A DNA stretch of 64,000 nt from Dyadobacter sediminis (lineage in GTDB: Bacteria > Bacteroidota > Bacteroidia > Cytophagales > Spirosomataceae), in the NCBI RefSeq assembly GCF_005860765.1, contig NZ_VCEI01000025.1, positions 434,001-498,000 of the forward strand, in the 5' to 3' direction. The translations under genes and the position numbers were made by a program. The notes under the pieces were generated by a model. That model did no database searches, had not been told where the DNA came from, and saw only the letters and a list, made by a program, of their open reading frames with translations. Positions 43,437-53,192 of the stretch are shown here, in pieces (position 1 is the first letter of the stretch; every line of letters starts with the position of its first letter).

Positions 43437-45275
43437 ATGGAATCAGTGATTCAGGAAAAAGGGAACCTAAGCATTCATACCGAGAACATATTTCCGATTA
43501 TTAAAAAATTCCTTTATTCGGACCACGAAATTTTTTTAAGAGAATTGGTTTCCAACGCTGTTGACGCTACGCAGAAAATCAAAAAACTGGCTTCTTATGG
43601 CGAATTCAACGGCGAACTGGGCGATCTTAAAGTTGTTGTGAAACTGGACAAAGAAGCCAAAACGATCACCATCAGCGACAACGGGATCGGTATGACGGCG
43701 GACGAGATCAAGAAATATATTAATCAGATTGCTTTTTCCGGTGCTACCGAGTTCGTTGAAAAATACAAGGACAAAGGCGAAGACGGAAAAGGGGACAAAG
43801 GCATTATCGGCCATTTCGGTCTGGGTTTCTATTCGGCCTATATGGTTGCGGAAAATGTTGAAATCATCACCAAATCCTATAAAGAAGATACCGAAGCAGT
43901 TCGCTGGCAATGCGACGGTTCCACCGAATTTGAACTGTCTGCAGCCGAGAAAGCAGAACGCGGTTCGGATATCATCCTGCACATCGCTGCGGATTCGGAA
44001 GAGTTCCTGGATGAACACCGTCTGCGCGGCATTCTTGAAAAATACGGCAAATTCCTGCCTGTTGAAATTGAATTTGAAGACAAGGTAATCAACAATCCGA
44101 GCCCGATCTGGACCAAAAATCCTTCCGATCTGAGCGATGAAGATTATCTGGCTTTCTATAAAGAACTTTATCCGTTCAGCGAAGACCCGCTTTTCTGGAT
44201 TCACCTGAATGTGGATTATCCTTTCAATCTGACCGGCGTGCTGTACTTCCCGAAACTGAAAAACGATTTTCAGGGACAGCGTGAAAAAATTCAGCTTTAC
44301 AGCCGTCAGGTATTTATTACAGACGAAGTTAAAGACATTGTTCCCGATTTTCTGCAGTTGCTGCATGGCGTAATCGATTCTCCGGATATTCCATTGAACG
44401 TTTCCAGAAGTTACCTGCAGGCCGATGGAAATGTGAAGAAAATCAACGGCTACATCACGCGTAAAGTAGCTGACAAGTTATCCGAGATTTTCAAAAATGA
44501 CCGTGAGGGTTTTGAGAAGAAGTTTGATGATATCGGTTTGTTTGTAAAATACGGAATTATCAGCGATGACAAATTCTACGAAAAAGCCAAGGATTTCTGT
44601 TTGCTGAAAAATACGGACGGCCAGTTTTTCACCTTTGAAGAATACCGCGAGCATATCAGGGAAAATCAGACGGACAAGAACGATACGCAGATATTCCTTT
44701 ATACTACGGACGAAAACAAGCAGGATGCATTTATCCAGTCGGCCAAGAAAAGAAGTTATGACGTACTGATACTGAACAGCGTCATTGATTCGCACTTTAT
44801 CAACGCACTTGAACAGAAACTGGAAAAAATCAGCATCAAACGTGTGGATGCCGATACGCTCGACAAACTGGTTGAAAAGGATGTCAAGCTGGAAAGCATC
44901 CTTTCAAGTGACGATCAGGAAAAAGTGAAAAAAGTGTTTGAGGAAGTAGCCGGAAGTAAAAGCGCGCACGTTCAGGTGGAAGCCATGCCGGTTGACGAGC
45001 TGCCGGTTGTCATTACCTTTCCTGAATTCATGCGCCGCATGACGGATATGCAGGCAAGTTCCGGACAGCGGTCCATGTTCGGCGACATGCCGCTGATGTA
45101 TACCGTTTCGCTGAACTCCAATCATCCGGTGATCAGCCGTATTCTCCAGACAGAAGGCGAAGAAGATCAGAAATCACTTGCAAAACAGGTTTACGATCTT
45201 GCATTGCTCTCGCAAGGATTGCTGACAGGTAATGATCTGACGAAGTTTATCCAGAGAACCGTAACCAGTTTGTAA
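43437..45275 (+). CDS. htpG: Molecular chaperone HtpG (Hsp90)
   Basis: Cytoplasmic Hsp90 of 612 residues. The GHKL ATPase motifs are present: LRELVSNAVDATQKI, ITISDNGIGMTADEI and GHFGLGFYSAYMVA; the middle-domain segment PLNVSRSYLQ carries the catalytic arginine. The C-terminal dimerisation domain is complete. The length is close to the E. coli protein (624). Single gene ending in a strong bidirectional terminator. Confidence 0.98.
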   Translation: MESVIQEKGNLSIHTENIFPIIKKFLYSDHEIFLRELVSNAVDATQKIKKLASYGEFNGELGDLKVVVKLDKEAKTITISDNGIGMTADEIKKYINQIAFSGATEFVEKYKDKGEDGKGDKGIIGHFGLGFYSAYMVAENVEIITKSYKEDTEAVRWQCDGSTEFELSAAEKAERGSDIILHIAADSEEFLDEHRLRGILEKYGKFLPVEIEFEDKVINNPSPIWTKNPSDLSDEDYLAFYKELYPFSEDPLFWIHLNVDYPFNLTGVLYFPKLKNDFQGQREKIQLYSRQVFITDEVKDIVPDFLQLLHGVIDSPDIPLNVSRSYLQADGNVKKINGYITRKVADKLSEIFKNDREGFEKKFDDIGLFVKYGIISDDKFYEKAKDFCLLKNTDGQFFTFEEYREHIRENQTDKNDTQIFLYTTDENKQDAFIQSAKKRSYDVLILNSVIDSHFINALEQKLEKISIKRVDADTLDKLVEKDVKLESILSSDDQEKVKKVFEEVAGSKSAHVQVEAMPVDELPVVITFPEFMRRMTDMQASSGQRSMFGDMPLMYTVSLNSNHPVISRILQTEGEEDQKSLAKQVYDLALLSQGLLTGNDLTKFIQRTVTSL

Positions 45276-45294
45276 GTTCTGAATTGGTATCAGC

Positions 45295-45327
45295 AAAAAA
45301 GGCCTGCATGCGTGCAGGCCTTTTTTT
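45295..45327. terminator. Bidirectional terminator between htpG and the HhH gene
   Basis: AAAAAAGGCCTGCA-TGCG-TGCAGGCCTTTTTT, a stem of 14 pairs including the A/T flanks. Confidence 0.93.
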
Positions 45328-45334
45328 ATGCTGG

Positions 45335-45844
45335 TCAGTTGCTTTTTCCTGCTGTCAGATACGTTTGATATTCTTTCAGCTGTTCCCATTGTCCGTCTTT
45401 TGCAAAACTCGCCTGCTGCGGCCAGTACGTCGGGTCCTGAATCTGAAACCTGGGACCGGCCTTTTTCAAGATTCCGGAAAGCATAATGGCCGAAGTTCCT
45501 GCAAGCTGTTCAAAAGTGAGTATTCCTTCCTTGTTCAGCAGTTCGACTGTTTTTGGGCCAATGCCTTCAATGAGCAAAAAATTATCCGGTTCGGCAATCG
45601 TTTTGATATGATCGGGATAAACGGTTTTGGAAACTTTGGCTATGGTTGGTTCGAACGTGTGCTCATTATGCGTGATTTTGTAATGAGCAAGTTCCGCCTT
45701 TTTCTGCGTGATTTCCAGATTGATCTTGTAAAGCTGTTTGTTGATAATGGCTCTGGCGCACAGCCATCCGGTACTTGCCGCAATGAAAAGTAAGATCAGT
45801 ATTTCTGCAATTGCTCCCGACAAGCTCTGAGGATTTAATTCCAT
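45335..45844 (-). CDS. Membrane-anchored helix-hairpin-helix protein
   Basis: Protein of 169 residues: a hydrophobic helix at about 13-30, a short coiled coil, and a C-terminal helix-hairpin-helix domain, FLLIEGIGPKTVELLNKEGI and FEQLAGTSAIMLSGILKKAG, as in DUF4332/ligase-type HhH units that bind DNA or ribosomal proteins. A membrane-tethered HhH is unusual. It is the last gene of a trio with a 57-residue membrane protein and an OmpA-like protein. Function unknown. Confidence 0.78.
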   Translation of the reverse strand: MELNPQSLSGAIAEILILLFIAASTGWLCARAIINKQLYKINLEITQKKAELAHYKITHNEHTFEPTIAKVSKTVYPDHIKTIAEPDNFLLIEGIGPKTVELLNKEGILTFEQLAGTSAIMLSGILKKAGPRFQIQDPTYWPQQASFAKDGQWEQLKEYQTYLTAGKSN

Positions 45845-45862
45845 TGTAAAAGATATTGCTGT

Positions 45863-46036
45863 TTATTGATAGCCTTCCAGTTCGCTGCTGATGCGTTTGA
45901 GTTTATGTTCCATTTCACTCACTTTCTTTTTGCCGGGCATATAGGCAGCCAGAAATCCCAGGCAGGCCGTTACGCCAATCATAATGATGTGTTGCCAGGG
46001 AGCGTTGGAATTTCCGTATGGATTAAGATCAAACAT
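45863..46036 (-). CDS. Small single-helix membrane protein
   Basis: Open frame of 57 residues: MFDLNPYGNSNAPWQHIIM leads into one hydrophobic helix (GVTACLGFLAAYMPG) and a charged amphipathic tail (KKKVSEMEHKLKRIS). It is placed 18 bp before the HhH gene and 22 bp after the OmpA-like gene, both on the same strand, so it is very likely expressed with them. No homologue recognised; it may be a membrane adaptor between the two larger proteins. Confidence 0.65.
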   Translation of the reverse strand: MFDLNPYGNSNAPWQHIIMIGVTACLGFLAAYMPGKKKVSEMEHKLKRISSELEGYQ

Positions 46037-46058
46037 GGTATCAGAAATTTAAAATACA

Positions 46059-46577
46059 TTATTGAACGAGCGAGGGTAAGCGGCGGCTGGAAAACTGAAA
46101 TTCGATTCCTCCGACCACAGCATCTTTCTGGTTCCCATTATTCAGTCGAACCTGACTTGAAATAGTAAAAATGGAATCGGGCAGGCCCTGAATGATCAGG
46201 TATTTTTTAATATTGGAAGCGCGGGCCAGTCCGAGGTTGGAAAAAGTAGTGTAGTTCTTTTCGTCCGGCAGATAAGCTCCTTTTATCATTACGTATTTGG
46301 CCGGATTTGCTTTAAGATATCTTACCATCGAATCAAGTTCCGGTTTGGCAGCATTATAATTGGCAGCTGCCTCCGATCTTGCAAAGGTAATGTTGCCGGT
46401 AGATTCCAGGTTCAGTTTGTTTCCGTCCGTAATGTTGAGCGAGGATTCATCTACAGTTGTGGAGCGATAGTAAGGCATAATGCCGCAAAGCTGTTTTATT
46501 TTGCAGACATGCCAGTAAGTTGCCCCGGTCATCCAGACAACCAGAAGTATCCACCAGAACGCCCTGCTTTTAAACAT
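46059..46577 (-). CDS. Inner-membrane-anchored OmpA-like protein
   Basis: Protein of 172 residues with one N-terminal helix (AFWWILLVVWMTGATYW) and an OmpA C-terminal-like domain: LDSMVRYLKANPAKYVMIKG, then SNLGLARASNIKKYLIIQG. The peptidoglycan-binding arginine pattern NLGLARA is present, though the usual aspartate is not obvious. It heads a three-gene operon (OmpA-like, small membrane protein, HhH). Likely function: tether to the cell wall. Confidence 0.75.
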   Translation of the reverse strand: MFKSRAFWWILLVVWMTGATYWHVCKIKQLCGIMPYYRSTTVDESSLNITDGNKLNLESTGNITFARSEAAANYNAAKPELDSMVRYLKANPAKYVMIKGAYLPDEKNYTTFSNLGLARASNIKKYLIIQGLPDSIFTISSQVRLNNGNQKDAVVGGIEFQFSSRRLPSLVQ

Positions 46578-46673
46578 TTTTCCTGAAAGTAAATTTTATG
46601 TAGCCAGAAAGTTATGATCGTTTTCTAAAAATAACCTTCCTGCCTGTAACTTGCAACCGTACATACTATAAAG

Positions 46674-46700
46674 CAAAAAAGCCCGGATATATACCCGGGC
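46674..46700 (-). terminator. Terminator of rho
   Basis: On the minus strand GCCCGG-GTATATAT-CCGGGC is followed by TTTTTT. It lies 9 bp after the rho stop codon. Confidence 0.92.
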
Positions 46701-46708
46701 TTCTTTAC

Positions 46709-48520
46709 TTATCGGTTCATGGAAATCAGAAACTCTTCATTGTTCCGGGTTCCTTTCATATGTTCGAGCAGGAAATCCATGGATTCCATGGCATTCATAT
46801 CCGACATGTGTTTTCGGAGAATCCAGACTTTCTTAAGTGTTTCCTTATCCAGAAGCAAATCTTCACGGCGTGTTCCGGATGCCATTACATCAATGGCCGG
46901 GAATACGCGTTTGTTTGAAAGTTTGCGGTCAAGCTGCAGTTCCATGTTACCGGTACCTTTAAATTCTTCAAAGATAACCTCGTCCATTTTGGAACCTGTA
47001 TCAATCAGGGCCGTTGCGATAATGGTTAAAGATCCGCCGTGTTCTACATTTCTGGCTGCGCCGAAAAAACGTTTCGGCTTATGCAGCGCGTTGGCATCCA
47101 CACCACCGGAAAGAATTTTACCGGAAGACGGAACAACCGTATTGTACGCACGTGCCAGACGGGTTATGGAATCGAGCAGAATCACGACATCGTGACCGCA
47201 TTCAACCATTCTTTTTGCTTTTTCCAGAACAATGCTGGCAACCTTAACGTGACGGTCAGCCTGTTCATCAAACGTGGAAGCGATTACTTCGGCACGCACG
47301 CTGCGCTGCATGTCTGTAACTTCTTCCGGACGTTCGTCAATCAGCAGTATAAGCAGGAAAACTTCCGGGTGGTTACGTGTGATTGCATTGGCGATTTCTT
47401 TCAGCAAAACGGTTTTACCGGTTTTAGGCTGCGCCACAATCATACCGCGCTGTCCCTTTCCGATCGGTGCAAAAAGATCCAGAATCCTTGTAGAATACTG
47501 ATCCGGGCGGGAGCTTAATTTAAGGCATTCGTCCGGGAAAAGTGGGGTAAGGTATTCAAAAGGAATGCGGTCCCTGATTTCTTCAGTTGTTTTGCCATTA
47601 ACGGTTTCAACCCGAAGTAGGGCAAAATATTTTTCGCCTTCTTTCGGCGGACGGATCTGGCCTTTTACAGTATCGCCTGTTTTAAGGCCAAACAATTTTA
47701 TTTGTGACGGTGATACGTATATATCATCCGGACTGGCAAGGTAATTGTAATCTGCCGAGCGAAGAAAACCATATCCGCCATCCTGCATAATTTCAAGTAC
47801 GCCTTCATTGACGATCAAGCCGTCAAATTCTCTTACGTAATTGTTATAGTTGCGCTTTATTTTTGAAGACGGATCATCGCGGTGATTTTGCTGTTGAGGC
47901 GTACGTTCCGCATTTTCATTGTTCTGGCGGGATTCTCTTTCTGCTTTTGGAGCAGGCGGATTTTCCTGCACATTTTCACTGGTTTTTTCCTGGTTGTTTT
48001 CAGAAACCGGAGTTTGTCTGTTTTCTGACTGACTGTCGGCTTCTTCTTTGCCCAAGTCATTCAATGTGTCACTATCCGAATCGTTTTCTCCGGCAATATC
48101 TATGTTTTGAGGCCTTTCATCATTCTGGGCCGGAAGTTCTGTTTTGGCAGGCGCATCGAACAACGGAGCGGATGACGTAGCAGCCTGGTCTTTTTTATTA
48201 CGTGCAGGACGGTTATTACCCGGCTTCGCTGCGGGCTCGGCAACATCGGACGGCCGGCGTATTCTTTTTTTCTTGGGTTCTTCCACGGAAGTGTCAGCAA
48301 CCGCAGCCACCGAAACACCATCAACCTGGACGCCATCTGAATTGCCTGCAGTCTGGCCCGGAGGCGTTGTACCGGCAGCCTGAGTAGCTTCCTGTTGTGT
48401 CAGAATTCTGTTGATTATTTCTTTTTTAGGAAGTTTCGTGTGATCGGGTATTCCCAGGTTACCTGCTATTTCTCTAAGCTCTGATAGAAGCTTAATGTTT
48501 AATTCATCAATTGTAGGCAT
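46709..48520 (-). CDS. rho: Transcription termination factor Rho, with large low-complexity N-terminal insert
   Basis: RNA-dependent helicase of 603 residues; E. coli Rho has 419. The N-terminal Rho_N helices (residues 1-45) are followed by about 160 residues of charged, Q/N/E/P-rich sequence (roughly 50-215), then the cold-shock RNA-binding domain ([20 protein letters not shown]) and the ATPase core: Walker [18 protein letters not shown] and Walker [17 protein letters not shown]. Inserts of this type are common in Bacteroidota and Actinobacteria and may promote phase separation or change RNA binding. Followed by its own terminator. Confidence 0.97.
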   Translation of the reverse strand: MPTIDELNIKLLSELREIAGNLGIPDHTKLPKKEIINRILTQQEATQAAGTTPPGQTAGNSDGVQVDGVSVAAVADTSVEEPKKKRIRRPSDVAEPAAKPGNNRPARNKKDQAATSSAPLFDAPAKTELPAQNDERPQNIDIAGENDSDSDTLNDLGKEEADSQSENRQTPVSENNQEKTSENVQENPPAPKAERESRQNNENAERTPQQQNHRDDPSSKIKRNYNNYVREFDGLIVNEGVLEIMQDGGYGFLRSADYNYLASPDDIYVSPSQIKLFGLKTGDTVKGQIRPPKEGEKYFALLRVETVNGKTTEEIRDRIPFEYLTPLFPDECLKLSSRPDQYSTRILDLFAPIGKGQRGMIVAQPKTGKTVLLKEIANAITRNHPEVFLLILLIDERPEEVTDMQRSVRAEVIASTFDEQADRHVKVASIVLEKAKRMVECGHDVVILLDSITRLARAYNTVVPSSGKILSGGVDANALHKPKRFFGAARNVEHGGSLTIIATALIDTGSKMDEVIFEEFKGTGNMELQLDRKLSNKRVFPAIDVMASGTRREDLLLDKETLKKVWILRKHMSDMNAMESMDFLLEHMKGTRNNEEFLISMNR

Positions 48521-49016
48521 ACATAAAATGGAAAGTAAAGCAAGCGCTTTACCAAATGGATGATAAGTTTGTGTATTTGGTTGGACAAATGCGAGAAGTC
48601 TGTCTCGAGGGTCACGTGTTGGTCATTGATATCAGAATAAGAATTTTTTTGTGAAAGCTAGGGTATAAGGCTTTACAAAATGAAAAACTTTGTTGGATCA
48701 ACTATGAAAAGTTTGCAAAATAATACAGGAAGTAAAGACAATAAATCGGCAAGATTTTTATAACCTCGATAACGTTGAAGATTATCGCGAGATGGAATTT
48801 GGATTTACAAGTCGATACTGGACTCAGTGTGACGAAGGTAATTAAACAAAATTGCAATTCCAAATTTCCGAATTGAAAAAAAATACAACAAGCAATTTTG
48901 CCTCTGATACAGGAAAAAAAGCCATTACAGGAGCCTTATAAATGAATATTGGCTGAAAAGTGCCGGCAACACACGATTAGTATTTATTGACAGAATATCT
49001 GATTTTTGCATGCAAT
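48521..49016. other. 496-bp intergenic region between rho and coaX
   Basis: Divergent genes on both sides. It is A+T-rich; no credible ORF, repeat or strong hairpin. TAAGTTTG at 48564-48571 fits a plus-strand -7 element but has no TTG at the right distance and is far from coaX. The length suggests a long rho leader, in keeping with autoregulation of rho known in other bacteria. Confidence 0.4.
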
Positions 49017-49736
49017 ATGAATGTTGTAATTGATTCAGGTAATACGTATTCGAAGATCGGCTGGTTTCAGGAAGAAAAACTGATACGCTATACGAAAGGC
49101 TTAAATTTTGAAGAAATGATCCGGACTGTACGCTCAAACGTTCCGGACAACATTTTTTATTCGTCTGTAAACCGTTCCGTGGAAGAGTTCAGAGAAGCGC
49201 TCGGATTGCAGGTTCGGATTTATAATCTTTCGCCTGAAACTCCTCTGCCGATTGTAAAAAACTACGATACACCGCATACATTGGGTGCAGACCGGATTGC
49301 CGCTTCGGCCGGTGCCGGTTTTCTTTACCCCCATGAAGATGTCGTGGTTGTGGATATGGGAACCTGCATTACTTATGACCTGATTGACCGCACCGGAACT
49401 TTTCAGGGCGGGCTGATTTCTCCCGGTGTAAAGATGCGATTCGAGGCCATGCATACGTTTACTAAAAGGCTTCCGCTGGTGCAGCCCGAACACAATCCGG
49501 AACTGATCGGGAAAAGTACGGTATCGTCGCTTCAAAGCGGCGTAATGAATGGCATTTTAGCAGAAATGAACGGAATAATTGAAAGGTACCGGCACAAATC
49601 ACCATCTTTACGCGTAGTACTATGTGGCGGGGATGCTGCTTTTTTTGAAAGTAGCATGAAACAAGCCATCTTTGTGCCGGAATTGGTTTTAATAGGATTG
49701 AACAGAATTTTAACATATAATGTCTCTTTACAGTAG
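49017..49736 (+). CDS. coaX: Type III pantothenate kinase
   Basis: Phosphorylates pantothenate, first step of CoA synthesis. The 240-residue protein starts at ATG 49017: MNVVIDSGNTYSKIGWF contains the ASKHA phosphate-binding motif, then TPHTLGADRIAASAGAGFL, VVVDMGTCITYDLI and GGLISPGVKMRFEAMH are the conserved CoaX motifs. It begins an operon with a porin-like protein (17-bp overlap) and lptC. coaBC for the next steps is at 56-57 kb in the same window. Confidence 0.96.
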   Translation: MNVVIDSGNTYSKIGWFQEEKLIRYTKGLNFEEMIRTVRSNVPDNIFYSSVNRSVEEFREALGLQVRIYNLSPETPLPIVKNYDTPHTLGADRIAASAGAGFLYPHEDVVVVDMGTCITYDLIDRTGTFQGGLISPGVKMRFEAMHTFTKRLPLVQPEHNPELIGKSTVSSLQSGVMNGILAEMNGIIERYRHKSPSLRVVLCGGDAAFFESSMKQAIFVPELVLIGLNRILTYNVSLQ

Positions 49737-51027
49737 ATTCAGAATACTCACATTTGCAATTACACTCACCTGCAGCTGTACTTTCCTGACTTCGGCGCTT
49801 CAGGCCCAAGGTTTGGGCAATTCCCCTTATTCTTCATTGGGCATGGGCGAATTTTACGGTGAGTCATATTCTGATCATACAGGAATGGGCCAGTCCGGCG
49901 TAAGTACCAGCTCCGGTTTCCAGGTTAATAACCTGAATCCTGCATTATGGGTCCGAAACCGGTTTACAACACTGGATATCGGCTTGATCGGTCAGTATAA
50001 GGATATTGTTTCGGGAAGCAGAAACCAGCGTAATACGGGCGGCAATCTTGGTTATGTATCCTTGTCATTTCCGGTTGGCCCGCGATGGGCAATAGGTGTA
50101 AGCCTTAAACCTTACACTTTTGTGGATTACGAAAACACTTCCACGCGCGCGGTTCCCGGAACGCCGGCTGTTGCATATTACAGTACCAGCGGAAAAGGCG
50201 GTATCAATAAAGCTTCTCTTACCAATTCATTTCAGATTGGCAAATACCTGAGTATCGGTCTGGAGAGTTCCTATGTTTTCGGAAACGTGCGTAAAGCTTC
50301 TGAAGTGGTTCTTCCCCAGGCAACACAAGTTAATCTGGACAATGATTATCTCGTAAGCTTGAATGAACGTACTACTTATTCGGACATTTCTTTTCGCGGC
50401 GGTGCAGCTTTGCGGATTCCGATCAAAAAGAACAATAAGCTGAACCTGAATCTGGGCGGCGCTTACAGTTTAAGTACCAGTATCAATGCAAGCCAGACAA
50501 CCTCATTTGAAGTTACGCAAAGAACATTTAATATCGTAGACCCGGACACATTGATCAATAATGCCGGCGGCGGACTGAAAACCCCGGAGCAGTATCAGGT
50601 TGGTGCAAGCCTTGAATGGCCGTTCAAGCTTGTGATTTCTGCGGATTACAATCGGCAATCGTGGTCAAAATACAGAAGCATTGCCGGAACCAATGACGGC
50701 CTTAAAGATGTAGGCCGTTTTAATGTCGGCCTCGAATATTTACCGCGTTTTACTTCACTGAATTATTTTGATCTGGTAAGATACCGCATCGGTTTCAGTC
50801 ATGGCAAAACGCCTTATTCTATCAATAACCGCGATGTAAATGACACTAATGTGAGTCTTGGCTTTACTTTTCCGATGGGCCGTGGTTACCAGAATTTTCT
50901 TTCTATTGCCCTTGTGGCAGGACAAAGAGGAAATACCGGCAACGGCATGATCCGCGAAAGGTATGGAAGAGCCGTTCTTGGCATTACTTTGCTTGAAAGA
51001 TGGTTTGTAAAACAGAAAATTGATTAA
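49720..51027 (+). CDS. Outer-membrane beta-barrel protein (FadL/PorV-like)
   Basis: Protein of 435 residues with a signal peptide ending LQAQ, then SSGFQVNNLNPALWVRNR, the NPA-type motif seen near the N-terminus of FadL- and PorV-like barrels, and repeated amphipathic strands to the end. It overlaps coaX by 17 bp and is followed by lptC 10 bp later. The link to LptC may be positional only; a role in lipid or hydrophobic-compound transport is possible. Specific function unknown. Confidence 0.75.
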   Translation: MSLYSRFRILTFAITLTCSCTFLTSALQAQGLGNSPYSSLGMGEFYGESYSDHTGMGQSGVSTSSGFQVNNLNPALWVRNRFTTLDIGLIGQYKDIVSGSRNQRNTGGNLGYVSLSFPVGPRWAIGVSLKPYTFVDYENTSTRAVPGTPAVAYYSTSGKGGINKASLTNSFQIGKYLSIGLESSYVFGNVRKASEVVLPQATQVNLDNDYLVSLNERTTYSDISFRGGAALRIPIKKNNKLNLNLGGAYSLSTSINASQTTSFEVTQRTFNIVDPDTLINNAGGGLKTPEQYQVGASLEWPFKLVISADYNRQSWSKYRSIAGTNDGLKDVGRFNVGLEYLPRFTSLNYFDLVRYRIGFSHGKTPYSINNRDVNDTNVSLGFTFPMGRGYQNFLSIALVAGQRGNTGNGMIRERYGRAVLGITLLERWFVKQKID

Positions 51028-51037
51028 GCCGGACTTT

Positions 51038-51616
51038 ATGATCAGCAGGCTTAAATATAAAAGTTGGAAAAAAGGAGATACGTTTTTATCTCCTTTTTGT
51101 GTATTACTGTGCAGCTTCCTGCTTGTAACTGCCTGTGAAAGTAAGAAAAACAAAGTCGGCGCGCTTTATACCGGCCCGCTGGAAATTGTCAACAATGTGG
51201 AAGTAAAGTACAGCGAGCAGGGAAGGCTTAAAGTGCTGATGAAAACGCCGAAGTCATTTCGTTATCAGAATGAAACCAAAATTTTTCCGGATACCATCAA
51301 TATCAGTTTTTATGATTCTCTGGGAACAGTCGTAACGCGCCTTCGTTCCGATTCGGGAAGATACGATCAGAATGCGGACGTTTACATTGTGAAAGGAAAT
51401 GTCCGCGTTGTGAAATCCGAAACGCAGGAAACACTGACCACAACGGAATTAAACTGGAGTCCGAGAACAAGAAAGGTTTTTACAGACAAGCCGCTTGCTG
51501 TTAAAAATACCAGAACTTCAGAGATAACCAATGCAATCGGGATGGACGCCGAGCAGGATTTTACGCGGATAAAATTCAGGAAGGCAACGGGTATTTACAA
51601 GTTTACAGGACCTTAA
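51038..51616 (+). CDS. lptC: LPS export ABC transporter periplasmic protein LptC
   Basis: Protein of 192 residues beginning at ATG 51038; an earlier TTG at 51020 is also open. It has a lipobox-like LLVTACE, so unlike E. coli LptC it may be lipid-anchored, as in other Bacteroidota. The mature part is the beta-jellyroll of the Lpt bridge: VEVKYSEQGRLKVLMKTPKS and DSGRYDQNADVYIVKGNVRV. It would pass LPS from the inner-membrane LptBFG complex to LptA. The LptA-like protein is at 59.6 kb. Its stop overlaps the convergent cytochrome gene by 4 bp. Confidence 0.88.
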   Translation: MISRLKYKSWKKGDTFLSPFCVLLCSFLLVTACESKKNKVGALYTGPLEIVNNVEVKYSEQGRLKVLMKTPKSFRYQNETKIFPDTINISFYDSLGTVVTRLRSDSGRYDQNADVYIVKGNVRVVKSETQETLTTTELNWSPRTRKVFTDKPLAVKNTRTSEITNAIGMDAEQDFTRIKFRKATGIYKFTGP

Positions 51617-52026
51617 TCCGGCTTGCAGTTTTGCAACGCATTCTGCACGTAAGTAATCGGCGTATACAGGCTGTCTTTTCCCCATTTCATACTTACATAG
51701 CTGACAATTTCTGCAATCTCAATTTCCGTCAGCTTTGCATTCGCAGGCATCGGACGGTTGAATTCTTTTCCGTTGACCAGAATGGTTCCTTTCATTCCGT
51801 TTCTGATGATACACGCAACACCTGATCGGTCAGCCAGTTTTTTGGAGCCTGCAAGCGGCGGGTAAAGATTGGACATTCCTTTACCGTCCGGCTGATGACA
51901 ATTAGAACAGTTGGCCGTATACAACTGATAACCTTCGGCAAAGTATTGCCCGCTTTTTAATTCCTCGGCATTCTGGCAGGAGGCAAGTACGCACAAAGCT
52001 ATGAAAGCAGCTGCTGGTTTTATCAT
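51613..52026 (-). CDS. Lipid-anchored c-type cytochrome
   Basis: Protein of 137 residues with a lipoprotein signal (FIALCVLASC) and one haem c site, NCSNCHQPDGKG (CxxCH), with a distal methionine candidate in NRPMPANAKLTEIEIAEI. It resembles small diheme-less cytochrome c domains of cbb3 or caa3 chains. It is the last of three genes with an SCO protein and a small lipoprotein, so it is probably an electron carrier of cytochrome oxidase or a partner in copper delivery. Confidence 0.9.
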   Translation of the reverse strand: MIKPAAAFIALCVLASCQNAEELKSGQYFAEGYQLYTANCSNCHQPDGKGMSNLYPPLAGSKKLADRSGVACIIRNGMKGTILVNGKEFNRPMPANAKLTEIEIAEIVSYVSMKWGKDSLYTPITYVQNALQNCKPD

Positions 52027-52041
52027 TGCAAATCGGAACGT

Positions 52042-52707
52042 TTACTTGGTGTTGTATTCTTCCTGCAATGTTTTGATATCGGCAATCAGCTTTTGTGTGC
52101 CTTCTTCCGTTGTTCCGTCATACATGCCTCTTACATGCTTTTCCTTGTCAACAAGAATAAATGCGCCGCTGTGAATGTAACCGCCTTCGGCAGATTTATC
52201 TTCTTTTGCTGTGGATAGATAACTTTTCTGACCAATTTCATAGATTTTCTCTTTCTCACCCGTCAGAAATTGCCATTGCGGACCTTCAACGCCGAGATCC
52301 TGCGCATATTTTTTAAGCACTTGCGGCGTATCGTGTTCAGGATCAATGGAGTGGGAGAGGATCATGACGTCAGGTTTTCCTTTAATATCATTGAAAACCT
52401 TGATCATCTGACGTTTCATTACCGGACAGATCGTCGGGCAGGTAGTGAAGAAAAAATCCGTTATATAAATTTTTCCTTCCACCAGTTTTTCGGAAACGGT
52501 ATCGCCTTCCTGATTAATAAAAGAAAAGGGCGGAATGGTGTTGTAAATGGTATCAGTAACTTCTTTCCCGTCAACCGTTTTGATAACGGTGTCTCTTTCC
52601 CCATAAATCGGAAGTTTCCTTTCGTTGTCGGAACATGCCGAGAATCCTGCAACTAAAACGGTCAGAATAAATAGATGAATTAAATGGAACCTTGAGTTGT
52701 ACGCCAT
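52042..52707 (-). CDS. SCO1/SenC family copper chaperone
   Basis: Thioredoxin-fold protein of 221 residues needed for copper A centre assembly in cytochrome oxidase. The CxxxC copper site is FFTTCPTICPVMKRQ and the copper-binding histidine follows in HSIDPEHDT. An N-terminal membrane/lipoprotein signal (FILTVLVAGFSACSD) anchors it. It lies between a small lipoprotein (3 bp) and a cytochrome c gene (15 bp) in one operon. Confidence 0.94.
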   Translation of the reverse strand: MAYNSRFHLIHLFILTVLVAGFSACSDNERKLPIYGERDTVIKTVDGKEVTDTIYNTIPPFSFINQEGDTVSEKLVEGKIYITDFFFTTCPTICPVMKRQMIKVFNDIKGKPDVMILSHSIDPEHDTPQVLKKYAQDLGVEGPQWQFLTGEKEKIYEIGQKSYLSTAKEDKSAEGGYIHSGAFILVDKEKHVRGMYDGTTEEGTQKLIADIKTLQEEYNTK

Positions 52708-52710
52708 AAC

Positions 52711-53148
52711 TTATTTCAGGAATGTTTCAGCTTCCTGTATTGATTTTAATGTTGTTTGTTTTACGTTCAGTATCTTTTCCTTCTCTTTTTCGAAGTAGGC
52801 CAATGCCTGGTCTGATTTCAGCTTTTTTGCAGAATCACCGCGGTATTCATGCATCCATTTCATCATCAGCTTATCCGATTCATTCAGTTTCTGATTCAGG
52901 TCAACGGCTTTTATTCTCTCTTCGGCAAATGTAATGCTGCTGATTCCTTCGTTCTGAAGGCTGTCCATATGCTGGATTTTTCTGGAAAGTTGTGACTTTA
53001 AAGTCATAATCTGATCCATTTTGGGCATTACTTCATCGTGCAAAGTCAGCACTTCGGTTTCAAGGCCTGTAATTTTGTCTTTTTCTGCATCGCTGTTACA
53101 TCCGTAAACAAGAAACAAAGCAGCAGCAGCCAGTAAATACTTTTTCAT
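52711..53148 (-). CDS. Small coiled-coil lipoprotein
   Basis: Protein of 145 residues: lipoprotein signal MKKYLLAAAALFLVYGC, then a helical, coiled-coil rich body (EVLTLHDEVMPKMDQIMTLK). Similar proteins in Bacteroidota are sometimes named viral A-type inclusion proteins from coiled-coil similarity only. It is the first gene of the SCO operon. Function unknown. Confidence 0.78.
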   Translation of the reverse strand: MKKYLLAAAALFLVYGCNSDAEKDKITGLETEVLTLHDEVMPKMDQIMTLKSQLSRKIQHMDSLQNEGISSITFAEERIKAVDLNQKLNESDKLMMKWMHEYRGDSAKKLKSDQALAYFEKEKEKILNVKQTTLKSIQEAETFLK

Positions 53149-53192
53149 TCTATGAGGTTTATTCTGTTAAACTGAGGGTTATACTGAAAATT

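Noticed and set aside
43536..44366. Long minus-strand ORF inside htpG
   Set aside because: Antisense shadow of a strongly conserved gene, phenylalanine-rich as such shadows are.
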